From: Helicobacter sp.
Lineage (GTDB): Bacteria; Campylobacterota; Campylobacteria; Campylobacterales; Helicobacteraceae
Direction: 5' to 3'
Assembly: GCF_022511165.1 (NCBI RefSeq)
Contig: NZ_JAFLSB010000001.1
Location: 1-64,000 of the forward strand
DNA: 64,000 nt
Shown here: positions 25,301 through 34,521 of the stretch, one piece after another
How the letters are laid out: the number at the start of each line of letters is the position of its first letter
How positions within the stretch are numbered: the stretch's first letter is position 1
Translations under genes and position numbers: made by a program
Notes under the pieces: model-generated
The model's database searches: none
Seen by the model: only the letters and a program-made list of their open reading frames with translations
Told to the model about the DNA's origin: nothing

Positions 25301-27478
25301 CTAAAATGTGTATCTCCCCTCGATAAACGCACTTCGCCCCTGTCCAATGAGGAATCCATATCCTGCAATAGGGTCGCTTGAATCCCCATTATAATAGCTA
25401 TAATAAAAATGATCAAAGACATTGCGCACCCCACCATTAAAAGCCCAATCGCCCAATGTGAGATGAAAGCCTATATCAGTAAGATTATAAGCAGGGATAT
25501 GCTTTTGCCCCACACTTATGCGCGGGGCAGTCGGTGCAGGAGAAGTGCTTACAAAGCCCTCCATATCTTTTTGCGCCCCAATAAAGCTATTTTGCATATA
25601 CAAGCTAAGAAAATGCAAGGGCTTAAAGTTTATCCCAAGTGTCGCCTTATAGTTACTCACATAGGGGATTTTAAGGCTTGATTTAAGCCCATTATTGCGC
25701 AATACCCTCGCATCAATATAAGTAAAACTCTCACTAAGGCTCAATCTATCGCCAAAAATATACTGCTCACTTAAAAGTTCAAAGCCTGCCCTTGCTGTCT
25801 TATCATAATTTCCATAGCTCACACCTGTGGGATTATGAGCATTGCCTATGGTATAAAATTCATTATGTGTGAGTGTGTAAAACACCGCTGCACTTAGGCT
25901 TACTACATCTCCAAAGTAGTCTTTTAGCCCAAGCTCAAAGGTATCATAGCTCTCTTTTTCTAAGTCAGTGGGGAGATAGGTGCTATTTTGTCGGCGCAAG
26001 AGATTATTAGGCGAAGGAGCAAAGAATCCCCGCTCATATTTGGCATATACCTTACCACTGCTTGAATATGCATAGCTTGGGGTAAGCTCAAAGGCAAAGT
26101 TGTGATTGCTTTGGCGCAAACTCCCAGAGGCATCGGTATTTATTGGTATAGTTTGCCCTCCAGTCATCGTCATATTCATCATAGAATGATAATCCGCATT
26201 GACATCATAATAACTATAATCATATCTTGCCCCCGCACTCACTGAAAATGTGGGTGTAAAATCATATTTTTCTATGGCAAAGAGGGCATTAGAGAATTTG
26301 CTCCCTTTAAAAGGAATGCGCATCGTGTGATCAATAGCAATATTAGGAGTAGTTGCATTATACCACATCACCATTGTGCGCTCACTTTTTTGATACACAC
26401 TCTCTCCCCCGAGTATAAATCTCCCATTACTATGCGTATTATCCCATTTGGCTAATGCACCAATTTTTGCATCTTTAAAAGATGAGCCACTTTGCGAATA
26501 AGGCACATTGCTTGCCCCACTATAATTCACAAGAATCCCGCTAGAATCCACATAATCAATATTATTGAGATGATAGAAAGTTTTTAGCTCAAGTTTATTG
26601 TTTTCACTCAACACCCCATCAATCCCCACACTCGTATCAAGGCGCGTTTGTGTATTATGTATATCTCCTAATCCTTTGGTTTTTCTATCACTTTTACTTG
26701 GATTTGGGATACTTTGAAAGGAATTATTAGGCGAAGTATCAATCACACCTGAAAAATAATCCACATCAACATATACAGATGAAGCATTGCCAAAATCTTT
26801 TGTGAGATTAAAATTTGCTTGCGCTCCACTTGTTTTATCCCCTTCTCTGCTCCCGCCACGATTGATATATGCCCCTCCAAGCGAGATATATGTCCTCTCA
26901 AAAAGCTTGCCACCAAATTTTGCATCAGCATTATAGCTATTACCTACAGAAGCTAATGTATTGCCATAATTGAGCCCCGCACTAAAATAGGGCTGCTCAT
27001 ATCGCCTTTTTGTAATGATATTCACTACCCCCCCCCTTGTGCCATTTCCATACATCACAGCACCTCCTCCGGGCAAAATTTCAATTGATTCTATGCTTTG
27101 GGGAGAGAGGGTATTAATAGGGCTTACGCCGTGGCTAGAATCAAGCATATTTGCATATATGCCATTAAAAAGCACCTGCACAGAAGTATTGGCGCGATTA
27201 CCCTGCCCTCTTAAGTCAAGATTACTGCCTAACCCGACATTGCTTAAGCCTACAATAGGGTTATAGCGGAAAATCTCCTCACTTTGAGCATAACCTTTGC
27301 CTAGAATAGATTCTTTGTCTATCTCATACACATTGCGATTAAGCTCATCTAAATGCGCATTGAAGTTATGGGCTTTGACAACAGATGTGCCAAGATTGAC
27401 TGATTCTTGAATCATAAGAGAATCTTCTCCCAAACTTGCAATCACCAATGCACCAAGAGGCAATACTATGTTTTTCAT
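25301..27478 (-). CDS. TonB-dependent outer membrane receptor, possibly phase-variable
   Basis: This 725-aa receptor probably imports a siderophore or similar ligand. A signal peptide (MKNIVLPLGALVIASLG) is followed by a plug domain with LDLRGQGNRANTSVQVLFNG and SIEILPGGGAVMYGNGTRGGVVNIITK, the conserved TonB-receptor block, then a barrel ending in GRYTF. The ATG at 27478 follows AAAAAGGAG; longer in-frame starts lack a binding site. The conserved RGGV is encoded through nine consecutive G residues (coding strand), making it a possible on/off switch at about one fifth of the protein. A Fur-like palindrome lies about 75 bp upstream. The ligand is unknown. Confidence 0.88.
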   Translation of the reverse strand: MKNIVLPLGALVIASLGEDSLMIQESVNLGTSVVKAHNFNAHLDELNRNVYEIDKESILGKGYAQSEEIFRYNPIVGLSNVGLGSNLDLRGQGNRANTSVQVLFNGIYANMLDSSHGVSPINTLSPQSIESIEILPGGGAVMYGNGTRGGVVNIITKRRYEQPYFSAGLNYGNTLASVGNSYNADAKFGGKLFERTYISLGGAYINRGGSREGDKTSGAQANFNLTKDFGNASSVYVDVDYFSGVIDTSPNNSFQSIPNPSKSDRKTKGLGDIHNTQTRLDTSVGIDGVLSENNKLELKTFYHLNNIDYVDSSGILVNYSGASNVPYSQSGSSFKDAKIGALAKWDNTHSNGRFILGGESVYQKSERTMVMWYNATTPNIAIDHTMRIPFKGSKFSNALFAIEKYDFTPTFSVSAGARYDYSYYDVNADYHSMMNMTMTGGQTIPINTDASGSLRQSNHNFAFELTPSYAYSSSGKVYAKYERGFFAPSPNNLLRRQNSTYLPTDLEKESYDTFELGLKDYFGDVVSLSAAVFYTLTHNEFYTIGNAHNPTGVSYGNYDKTARAGFELLSEQYIFGDRLSLSESFTYIDARVLRNNGLKSSLKIPYVSNYKATLGINFKPLHFLSLYMQNSFIGAQKDMEGFVSTSPAPTAPRISVGQKHIPAYNLTDIGFHLTLGDWAFNGGVRNVFDHFYYSYYNGDSSDPIAGYGFLIGQGRSAFIEGRYTF
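27028..27036 (-). repeat. Nine-base poly-C (poly-G on coding strand) in the TonB receptor gene
   Basis: The coding strand reads AGG GGG GGG GTA for Arg-Gly-Gly-Val in the receptor plug. Slippage by one base would abolish most of the protein. Confidence 0.85.
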
Positions 27479-27551
27479 TTTTGCTCCTTTTTGAATATGT
27501 GAGTGGCACTCTATCTTTTTTAATATTAAATTAAAATAAAAAATATAAGAA

Positions 27552-27567
27552 TTATTATTAATAATAA
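27552..27567. promoter_or_regulatory. Fur-like palindrome upstream of the TonB receptor
   Basis: TTATTATTAATAATAA is a perfect 16-bp palindrome 74 bp before the receptor ATG, close to the TAATAAT-N-ATTATTA consensus described for Helicobacter Fur. Iron-responsive repression would suit the gene. Confidence 0.45.
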
Positions 27568-27750
27568 AATAAGAAGGAGCATTATGGGTATTAAAATATA
27601 TTAAAATAGGGATTTTTAAATTCATATTAGATGATAAAATATTGAGCTTTAAAATAAGAAAAGAAATTATTTTTATATATAAGCCTTAAATAGTGTTAAA
27701 AATAGGAGCATTACAAAATCTTTATTTTAAAGATATTACTTTTAAATTAG

Positions 27751-27783
27751 AAATGTAGAATCAGCGCTTGAGATTCTACATTT
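27751..27783 (-). terminator. Hairpin downstream of the tonB-like gene
   Basis: AAATGTAGAATC and GATTCTACATTT form a perfect 12-bp stem with a 9-nt loop. The T-rich run (TTTTGTTTTGTTTT) lies on the plus-strand side, so termination could be bidirectional. It contains the AGAATC/GATTCT motif pair. Confidence 0.55.
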
Positions 27784-27888
27784 TGTTTTGTTTTAAATAA
27801 AGAATCTAACAAAATAAGAAAGCAAGATTCTTAAAAACTCAATAAAATAAGCAACCCAACTTAAAAAACAAAACTTTGGTGATAGATT

Positions 27889-28632
27889 CTAATATCCATA
27901 ATAAGTAAGCCCATAGCTCACAAAAATGCGAATCTTTGTCTTTGTACTTGGGTGGGGATAGTCTTTATAGGCAATCTCAATTGTGCGCTCACTATTGCGA
28001 TCTAAAAGCATATAATCTGATGAAAGAATGATTTTTAATCCACTAATATCGCCATTTGGGTGAAGGTAGAATTCTACCGCACTTACCCCCTGCTGTCCTA
28101 AACGAATAGCGCTTGGGGGGTATTGCAAATAACGTTGCGTAATGCGCCCGATATTTCTTAGATTATTGACTAAAAATTCTTGTTCGGCTAAGCCATAGTC
28201 TCCAAACTCCTCGCCATAAAGCTCCTCAATATCGCGTCTAACGATTTTATTCACGCTAGGAAATTTTTTCAAAGCCTGCAGAGAACTGCTATTGTTATTA
28301 TTTTGCACCGCTTTGCCCTTGCCATCATAGAGACTTAAAGATTGTAAATCAAAGCTCTCTTGCGCGTGGGGATTACTTTGTGCCTTAGGGGATATGCTCA
28401 AAGGAGTAGATAAAGAATCTTGTTCTTGTGATTCTTGGGTTTGTTCGCCATTCCCTAGAATCTGAAACCCTGCCACTTTCATATGTGCTTCTTTTGAAGT
28501 ACCTTTTTTGAACTGCATCGAAGTAAAATGCACAAAAAGTAGCCCATAAATCACAAGATGAATAATTAAAGAAAGAAAAAGCCATAACCACAAATATGAG
28601 CGAGGTTGCAAGGTAAGGGTATGTGGAGACAT
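27889..28632 (-). CDS. TonB-family energy transducer-like protein in a flagellar gene cluster
   Basis: This 247-aa protein has one N-terminal membrane helix (YLWLWLFLSLIIHLVIYGLLFV), a low-complexity Ser/Gln-rich periplasmic spacer, and a C-terminal TonB domain (YPPSAIRLGQQGV, AVEFYLHPNGDI, then a final strand). The spacer lacks the long Pro-Lys repeats of classical TonB. No exbB/exbD is adjacent. The ATG (28632) overlaps the fliO-like stop by one base (TGATG), so it is translationally coupled to flagellar genes. It may act in envelope or flagellar assembly rather than metal uptake, although two TonB receptors are encoded nearby. Confidence 0.8.
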   Translation of the reverse strand: MSPHTLTLQPRSYLWLWLFLSLIIHLVIYGLLFVHFTSMQFKKGTSKEAHMKVAGFQILGNGEQTQESQEQDSLSTPLSISPKAQSNPHAQESFDLQSLSLYDGKGKAVQNNNNSSSLQALKKFPSVNKIVRRDIEELYGEEFGDYGLAEQEFLVNNLRNIGRITQRYLQYPPSAIRLGQQGVSAVEFYLHPNGDISGLKIILSSDYMLLDRNSERTIEIAYKDYPHPSTKTKIRIFVSYGLTYYGY

Positions 28633-29558
28633 CACAGCTTAGTATTCTTATCAGTATGGAGGTATTTAGAAAGTCTCTCTTGCTTTTGTTCTAAAAGCTT
28701 AGCAAACTGATCATCAAAGCGCGATTGCTCTTCAAGGGTGATATTTTGAGGAATTGGATAGCGATCAATAAGTGTTGTGCTTGTTGCGCCAATCAAAATC
28801 AAATACCGATAGCCATTAGATTCAATAGTAAGAATCTTATGCTTAGAATCAAGATTCTTTTGTGAGACAACTTCGATTTTTGTAGGGTCAAATAATTCCT
28901 GCTTTGGCATAATAGAGGCAAAATAGCTCCTAAAAGGCTTTTTATGCACCATATATCGCTTCACAACCCATAGCACAAGCACAAGAAAAGCCATTACTCC
29001 TAATACCGCCACATAACGCCAAGTATCAATTCCTAGATCATTTTTAAATGGAATGAGAGTATCAAGCATACCATCATTTTTCTCTATGGGTTTAGGAGTG
29101 GGAGCTGAAGTGATAGGCTGGGGTGTAATATCAATTGTTGGAATCTGCGCTTGATGAGGCGTTTGAAGCAATACATCAAGCTCACTTGGTGGAGGGGTGA
29201 TTCTCACAAAGGTAATCTTAAAAGCACGTGGGGCTTTGCTCACTTGCACATCAATAAGGCGCGGGTCGCCTACGCCAAGGATATAGAGATTTTCTTTTAC
29301 ATTAAAAATCTGCACTTCATTCATAAAAAAACCACGCAAATTTTGATTATGAGCCTTTGCTTGCAAGCTAGGAAAAATCACGCCCTTATAGCCTTCTTGC
29401 GCGGTGAGATGAGGAGACTTCTCGTATGTGTCCTCAAGGTTTAAGAGTATCTCAAGTGAATCTGTATCTTGCTTTATCTCAAAATCGCTTACTCTCGCAT
29501 CTGCATAAAGAATATGCAAAATAGATACAAGACATATAAACACTCTGTGCCATTTCAT
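28632..29558 (-). CDS. fliO: FliO-like flagellar export apparatus protein with large periplasmic domain
   Basis: This 308-aa protein has a signal-like N-terminus, a periplasmic beta-rich region of about 130 residues, a Pro/Thr-rich stretch, one membrane helix (YVAVLGVMAFLVLVLWVV, about residues 185-205) and a basic cytoplasmic domain with KILTIESNGYRYLILIGATSTTLIDRYPI, the pattern of FliO. Epsilonproteobacterial FliO proteins are known for such a large periplasmic part. It follows fliN by 17 bp and overlaps the tonB-like gene. FliO stabilises the FliPQR export gate. The name is inferred from domain order and position. Confidence 0.65.
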   Translation of the reverse strand: MKWHRVFICLVSILHILYADARVSDFEIKQDTDSLEILLNLEDTYEKSPHLTAQEGYKGVIFPSLQAKAHNQNLRGFFMNEVQIFNVKENLYILGVGDPRLIDVQVSKAPRAFKITFVRITPPPSELDVLLQTPHQAQIPTIDITPQPITSAPTPKPIEKNDGMLDTLIPFKNDLGIDTWRYVAVLGVMAFLVLVLWVVKRYMVHKKPFRSYFASIMPKQELFDPTKIEVVSQKNLDSKHKILTIESNGYRYLILIGATSTTLIDRYPIPQNITLEEQSRFDDQFAKLLEQKQERLSKYLHTDKNTKL

Positions 29559-29575
29559 ACGCTATACCAAAATAA

Positions 29576-29926
29576 TTATTGCTCACGCGTAAGATAATAT
29601 ACAATCGCATTAGAATCTAAAATTTCATTGATACGAATGGCTAAGTTACGCTCATACACCATTACTTCGCCTTTGCCAATCACACGTCCATTAATAAATA
29701 TCTCGATACTCTCTCCTGCGGGCTTACCAAGATCGATGATAGAGCCTTTTTCAAAGCGTAAAACCTCTCCTAAGGGAATCTTTGTATTGCCAAGCTCAGC
29801 ATTAAACAAAACATCCATATCTAAAAGCCCTGTGTATTTGTTCATCACATCTTCAAGATATGTAGCAAGCTCTATATCTTTGGCTGAATGAATACGTTGT
29901 TTATCTAAGATACTCTCTCCAGCCAT
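29576..29926 (-). CDS. fliN: Flagellar motor switch protein FliN
   Basis: This 116-aa protein has a C-terminal SpoA domain (LLDMDVLFNAELGNTKIPLGEVLRFEKGSIIDL, GESIEIFINGRVIGKGEVMVYERNLAIRI), the switch-complex fold of FliN at the cytoplasmic C-ring. It has a short N-terminal extension and no phosphatase segment, so it is FliN rather than FliY. It lies 18 bp after the CheX-like gene and is followed by fliO. The ATG has AAAGGAG upstream. Confidence 0.92.
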   Translation of the reverse strand: MAGESILDKQRIHSAKDIELATYLEDVMNKYTGLLDMDVLFNAELGNTKIPLGEVLRFEKGSIIDLGKPAGESIEIFINGRVIGKGEVMVYERNLAIRINEILDSNAIVYYLTREQ

Positions 29927-29944
29927 TACAACTCCTTTAATCGA

Positions 29945-30349
29945 TTAATTTACGCGTCTCATATAAATACTGCATCGCCCATCATCAAGCCGAAAATGCA
30001 AGCCGTGATCGTGATTTTTAATCAATCGATGCCCCAAAAATTCAGGGGTGGAAATATCAAAACTTTTACCAAAATCTTGTGCCATAACCTTTGCTCTACC
30101 AACTGTAAGATTTGCAAGCTCTTTTGCCATATCCTCTAATGCTTGCTCACTTGGATTATGATCACCCAAAAACTCTCTACAAAAAATACGCAAAAATACT
30201 TTATCAAAAAGTAAAAATACATCATTATGTGTGCCAATCATACTGATTCTACTCAAATAGCCTTTTTTAAGTGGCATTATCGAATCAGTGGGCGTCTTGT
30301 TAATACTCTTTTGGATAACGTCAAAAAAACTACGATGAATAGTATCCAT
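29945..30349 (-). CDS. CheX-like chemotaxis phosphatase-family protein
   Basis: This 134-aa cytosolic protein resembles the CheX/CheC family: a helix with ALEDMAKELANLTVGRAKVMAQ followed by ISTPEFLGHRLI and beta strands. In CheX a conserved Glu-x-x-Asn in this helix attacks CheY phosphate; here ELAN fits that pattern. It heads the operon with fliN and fliO, which supports a motility role such as CheY-P dephosphorylation or a structural switch function. The symbol is withheld because the family contains non-catalytic members. Confidence 0.65.
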   Translation of the reverse strand: MDTIHRSFFDVIQKSINKTPTDSIMPLKKGYLSRISMIGTHNDVFLLFDKVFLRIFCREFLGDHNPSEQALEDMAKELANLTVGRAKVMAQDFGKSFDISTPEFLGHRLIKNHDHGLHFRLDDGRCSIYMRRVN

Positions 30350-30408
30350 TACAAACCACCTATGACCTATGAAATAAGTTACGTATTATACAACATTATT
30401 CTTTATAT

Positions 30409-31080
30409 TCAAATAGCTTTAAAATTACTCTTATTTTGACAAAATCTACTGACAAAACATTGCTCGCATATTGGCTTTAATGCCTTGCAGGTATAACGTC
30501 CAAAAAGCACAAAAGCTTGATGAAGTGTGCTAAGCTGCGTTTTAAACAACTGCGTAAGCTCTTGTTCGGTTTGTTTTGCGCTTTTTGCCCCACTCAAACC
30601 TAAGCGATGAGAAACGCGAAAAACGTGCGTATCCACTGCCATATAATTTTGCTCAAAAAATTCTATAAGCACCACATTAGCCGTTTTTTGCCCTACACCC
30701 GCGAGGGTTTTAAGCTCTTCTTGAGTTATAGGAATATTGCCATCAAAATCATTCATTACTTGATTTGCCATTGCTTTTAAATGCTTTGCTTTATTGTTAA
30801 AAAATGAAACAGATTTAATAAGTTCTTTTATCTCCTCTATATCTGCTTTGGCTAAACTTGCTACATTAGGAAAAGACTTAAAAAGCGCAGGAGTTACAAG
30901 ATTCACGCGTTTATCAGTGCATTGAGCAGAAAGCATCACACATACCAACAATTCATAAAGATTATGATAAATAAGCTCTGTTTTGGCATTAGCATACTGC
31001 TCCAAAAAAAGTGCTTTAATGATTGGAATATCCTTTTTTTTGCATTTTTTAAATGGTGTTTTTGCTTTAGAATCTGCCAT
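30409..31080 (-). CDS. nth: Endonuclease III Nth
   Basis: This DNA glycosylase/AP lyase removes oxidised pyrimidines. It contains a helix-hairpin-helix LAGVGQKTANVV with the catalytic Lys, VDTHVFRVSHRL with the catalytic Asp, and a C-terminal [4Fe-4S] motif C-x6-C-x2-C-x5-C (CKALKPICEQCFVSRFC). A TTG at 31119 would overlap feoA; the ATG at 31080 starts 7 bp after the feoA stop and gives 223 aa, close to typical length. Same strand as, and probably cotranscribed with, feoA. Confidence 0.94.
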   Translation of the reverse strand: MADSKAKTPFKKCKKKDIPIIKALFLEQYANAKTELIYHNLYELLVCVMLSAQCTDKRVNLVTPALFKSFPNVASLAKADIEEIKELIKSVSFFNNKAKHLKAMANQVMNDFDGNIPITQEELKTLAGVGQKTANVVLIEFFEQNYMAVDTHVFRVSHRLGLSGAKSAKQTEQELTQLFKTQLSTLHQAFVLFGRYTCKALKPICEQCFVSRFCQNKSNFKAI

Positions 31081-31087
31081 AATAGCC

Positions 31088-31330
31088 CTAACTTGCCTTA
31101 TTTTCAAGCACTTCAACAATAATCATTTTTGCTTCACTATCGCGTAATGCCACCTGTGTACCCTCAATGAGAATCACCACCGCCAAACGTCTAAAAGAAT
31201 GGTTCACAACCTGACATATTTTATCTTTAACAATACCAAAAGACATAAGGCGATCACACAATGCCTCATCTTTAGCCTCGCAGGAGATAATTTTGCATTT
31301 TGCGCCTAACGCGCATTCATAGAGTGTCAT
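31088..31330 (-). CDS. feoA: Ferrous iron transport-associated protein FeoA
   Basis: This 80-aa SH3-like protein has CDRLMSFGIVKDKICQVV and GTQVALRDSEAKMIIVE, the FeoA pattern. FeoA regulates or supports the FeoB iron permease. No feoB is present in the window, so the gene stands apart from its usual partner and sits upstream of nth. The start follows AAAAGGGATAAA. Confidence 0.88.
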   Translation of the reverse strand: MTLYECALGAKCKIISCEAKDEALCDRLMSFGIVKDKICQVVNHSFRRLAVVILIEGTQVALRDSEAKMIIVEVLENKAS

Positions 31331-31473
31331 TTTATCCCTTTTTTGTTTTATTATTTCATTTCACTTGTGCTAACGCTATGATTTACTACCTTTAAAAACA
31401 CAAAAAAGATTCTATACTAAATAAAATAACAAGATTGCTCCCCATTTTTACTTCTTCCTCAAAATTAAATAAT

Positions 31474-34400
31474 TTATTCTTGCTGCGGCAAGTTTGGCTC
31501 ATTGACTACATTTTCATCATTTACATCTTCATTTTTTGAATTTGCACTAGGGAGATTGGCCTGCTCTTTAGGAAGGGAGGATAACTCATTATCTTTTTCT
31601 AATGCAGGTGAGTTAAGCATATCAAAACCTTCAGCCCTCCCTCCTACATCTGCTCCAATCGCCTCGACTAAACCATTTAAGAGATTATCAACTGGCTTTA
31701 AGATTCTACCCACCATCTCAAAAGGGCTTGTAAGAATATCTTTAAACACACTCACTTCACTTTTTGGATCATCAAGTGTGCCTTTCATCACAATCCCTGT
31801 CGAAAATTTCCCATCATCGCCTAAAATCACATAGCCCACTAATGGAATCTTATCCACAATATCCGCAAGTGTTTTAAGCGTAGAGGCTTTAAGCACCACA
31901 TCAAGCTCTCGATTTTTAAGATTCACTAATCCTCCACCCTCCACATCAATGGAGCTTCCTATCAAGTTAATATTATCAAGCACCAAATATTGATCATTTA
32001 AGACAAAATCTACTTTGCCTTTTTTAATTTCATAGCCATTTGCGCCAAGCCCGGGCTTACGAAAAGTCAGCAATGCTGGCACCGTATCAATGAGTGCTAA
32101 AATATTTTGCACGATAACCAAATTCTTATAAGTCGTATTTTGCATACTAATTTCACCCTTTAACGTTCCCTCATCATAAACACCCTTAAAATTAAAAAGT
32201 CCGCCATCAAAAATATCACTTTGCCACACACGATTCAAAAATTTATCGCTAAAATTGCTTAATCTCACATCTGCGCGAGAATACGCCATATCCACATTTG
32301 CCACACCATTGCCATACACAACATCAGCGCGTATCATATCATCACGCAAAGAAAAAGAGGCATTATCCGCGGGGATTACATATCCGCCAAGATGAAAATC
32401 TATATTGCGTGCCTCAAGGTAAGTAATATGTGGAGAGAGCTTGTTTTCACGCTCATATCGCCTTTTTGCTCGAATAAATGCTTCTCTTTCCTCGCGCTCT
32501 TTTGGGCTTAGCTTCTCTCCACTCTCATTTTCTTGATTAATTTGCTTTAATACCGGAATCTGGCTTGAAAACACCTCATCAATATGCAAATCATAGCCAT
32601 TGAGGATAATCTTAACGACATTCCCCTCTTTTATTAGCGCAAATTTTCTCTCATTTGTGCCAATAAAAATACCATGCTCGTTGATTCTACCCTCCAAAGA
32701 AAGAGCGCTTAGAATCTTGCCATTTTTATCATAAAGTGGATAGGTGAGATTATGCACATTGCCATTAAGATATATGGTATCAAAGTCTTTGCTTTGGACT
32801 TTAAGTGTGCCTTGTGATATGCCAAAATACTGCAAAATAGGCGAATACGCATAAATTTTTGCAATATCACTCAACTCAAAAATACTCTCTTCTCCTATGC
32901 GGATAATTAACCCAAAATCTGGCAAAGTAATGACTTTTTGCTTACCCATATCCCCCACAATGTTAATTTTTTTCATCTTATTTTTATCAATTTTTAAAAT
33001 CGCTTCACTAAAGCCCTTTTGTGATTCCTCATAAATAGCTTTAATAATGCGTTTTGTAAGCTCATCGCTCCCTTTTGGAATCTTAGGCACATTTACCTTT
33101 TCAGAAAAACTCTGCGAAGTAAGCACAAATTTATCAATGATAAAATTCCCCTGCAACTTGTCATTTTGCATATTCCATAAGAGATTGAGTGTGCCTTGAA
33201 TGCTTTTGGCATAATCAATCTTTGTGCTTAGAATCTGCATATATGCCTTTGTCTTATCTTGCGCAAAAATGAGCTGTAATTGCTCTGTCTCTAGGTTTTG
33301 ATTACCAATTTTGAAAGTCGTGTGTGCTGCACTGATGCCGCCATTAAGCCATACTCTTGTTTGATCCTTTTCATTTTGTATATCAATATCAAGCTTAACT
33401 TGCAAGGCAGAATCCGCACTTCTTAGGGGAAGATTCACACCAAAGACTTGCAAAAGATTACTCAACGCATCATTAATATGTGCATTTTGGGAAAGGACTG
33501 AAACTTTTACCCCAAGAGGTTGGGTAAAGATATTATTGATTGCCACTTCAGAGCCCTCAAGATTTATATCTGTAAAAAATGGCTCTTTAAGCAGAAAGCG
33601 CAAACTCTCATTGCGTATATACAAAATCACACGCGTTGCTTCAATAGGCTTAAGATTCTCTGCGAGATAAATTTTGGGGGATTCTATGGCTAAATCAAGT
33701 TCGAGTGTTTTTTGTAATTTTTCAAAAAAATGCTTATCAAGTGTGCTTTTAAACCGCAAAGAATGCAATTTTAACACATCATAATGCACTTTTTTAAAAA
33801 GCCAATCATTGAGCGTTTGATTTTTAAGTTTCAAAATAAAGGGCTTAAGGGCGTCTAAATCATACAAATGCGATGATGATGCCTCTAGGGCAATCTTAGA
33901 AAAATCTGTAACCGCACGCACATAAAGTGTAGGTTGCTCTTTGTCATCTGTTGATTCTTTAGGAGAAATGCTCACATCAGCCTCAATAGCCTTTCTTGCA
34001 CCTCTATAAAAGAGTCTGCCCTGCATTTGCAGACCAAAAGGAAGAATATCAAGCTGTGTAATGTGTAATTCTGTAGCTTTGTCATTCTCTTCTATGGCAA
34101 ATCGCGCGATAAGCTTTGGGAAATTAATAAAATATTCTTTGCCATCATAATGCACACTACGCGGGAGATTATCTGCAAAAACAATTTGTTCAATATCAAG
34201 CTTTTCAAAATATGAAAGAACGAGCAAAAATCTTTTTACCCAGCCTAATATTTCATCAGCACTCATTGGCGCATCATCTTCATCGTCTTCTTGCGAGGTG
34301 GTATCTGTGGATTGCAAAGCGGTGAGATTAAGCGTATCAATGTGCAAAATAAACTTGTTATTTAATCTAAGATAGAATCCCTGCACTTGAATCTTGCCAA

Positions 34401-34521
34401 AGCTCATAGATTGGCTGTAAATGCCATTGGAGAGAATCTTGTATCCCATAATGGAGAGTGTAAGCACAATGCCCAAAAAAATCACAATACTTACAATACT
34501 TTTAGATTTGATTTTTATCAT
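31474..34521 (-). CDS. AsmA-like (DUF3971/DUF748-type) envelope protein
   Basis: This large protein of about 1015 aa has one N-terminal membrane anchor (KSIVSIVIFLGIVLTLSIMGYKIL) and a long beta-rich periplasmic region. The AsmA-like C-terminal region has FNFKGVYDEGTLKGEI, then INLIGSSIDVEGGGLVNLKNRELDVVL, and a C-terminal FKDILTSPFEMVGRIL. AsmA/YhdP/TamB relatives form bridges that move phospholipids to the outer membrane. The tail after residue 970 is acidic, Asn-rich and probably disordered. ATGs at 34533, 34527 and 34521 are possible; none has a clear binding site. All of them lie inside the 5' part of divergent mltG, an unusual head-to-head overlap of at least 53 bp. Confidence 0.8.
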   Translation of the reverse strand: MIKIKSKSIVSIVIFLGIVLTLSIMGYKILSNGIYSQSMSFGKIQVQGFYLRLNNKFILHIDTLNLTALQSTDTTSQEDDEDDAPMSADEILGWVKRFLLVLSYFEKLDIEQIVFADNLPRSVHYDGKEYFINFPKLIARFAIEENDKATELHITQLDILPFGLQMQGRLFYRGARKAIEADVSISPKESTDDKEQPTLYVRAVTDFSKIALEASSSHLYDLDALKPFILKLKNQTLNDWLFKKVHYDVLKLHSLRFKSTLDKHFFEKLQKTLELDLAIESPKIYLAENLKPIEATRVILYIRNESLRFLLKEPFFTDINLEGSEVAINNIFTQPLGVKVSVLSQNAHINDALSNLLQVFGVNLPLRSADSALQVKLDIDIQNEKDQTRVWLNGGISAAHTTFKIGNQNLETEQLQLIFAQDKTKAYMQILSTKIDYAKSIQGTLNLLWNMQNDKLQGNFIIDKFVLTSQSFSEKVNVPKIPKGSDELTKRIIKAIYEESQKGFSEAILKIDKNKMKKINIVGDMGKQKVITLPDFGLIIRIGEESIFELSDIAKIYAYSPILQYFGISQGTLKVQSKDFDTIYLNGNVHNLTYPLYDKNGKILSALSLEGRINEHGIFIGTNERKFALIKEGNVVKIILNGYDLHIDEVFSSQIPVLKQINQENESGEKLSPKEREEREAFIRAKRRYERENKLSPHITYLEARNIDFHLGGYVIPADNASFSLRDDMIRADVVYGNGVANVDMAYSRADVRLSNFSDKFLNRVWQSDIFDGGLFNFKGVYDEGTLKGEISMQNTTYKNLVIVQNILALIDTVPALLTFRKPGLGANGYEIKKGKVDFVLNDQYLVLDNINLIGSSIDVEGGGLVNLKNRELDVVLKASTLKTLADIVDKIPLVGYVILGDDGKFSTGIVMKGTLDDPKSEVSVFKDILTSPFEMVGRILKPVDNLLNGLVEAIGADVGGRAEGFDMLNSPALEKDNELSSLPKEQANLPSANSKNEDVNDENVVNEPNLPQQE

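Larger units (their letters stand above)
27479..27888. other. 410-bp intergenic region between the TonB receptor and tonB-like gene
   Basis: Very AT-rich. It contains the receptor promoter region with the Fur-like palindrome (27552-27567), the hairpin at 27751-27783, and further AGAATCT/AGATTCT copies around 27801-27830 and 27884. No supported gene. Confidence 0.7.

Noticed and set aside
31474..34521. Phase-variable autotransporter or adhesin suggested by its large size and secreted nature
   Set aside because: A single N-terminal anchor, AsmA-like C-terminal blocks and absence of a beta-barrel or homopolymer tract point to an AsmA-family envelope protein.
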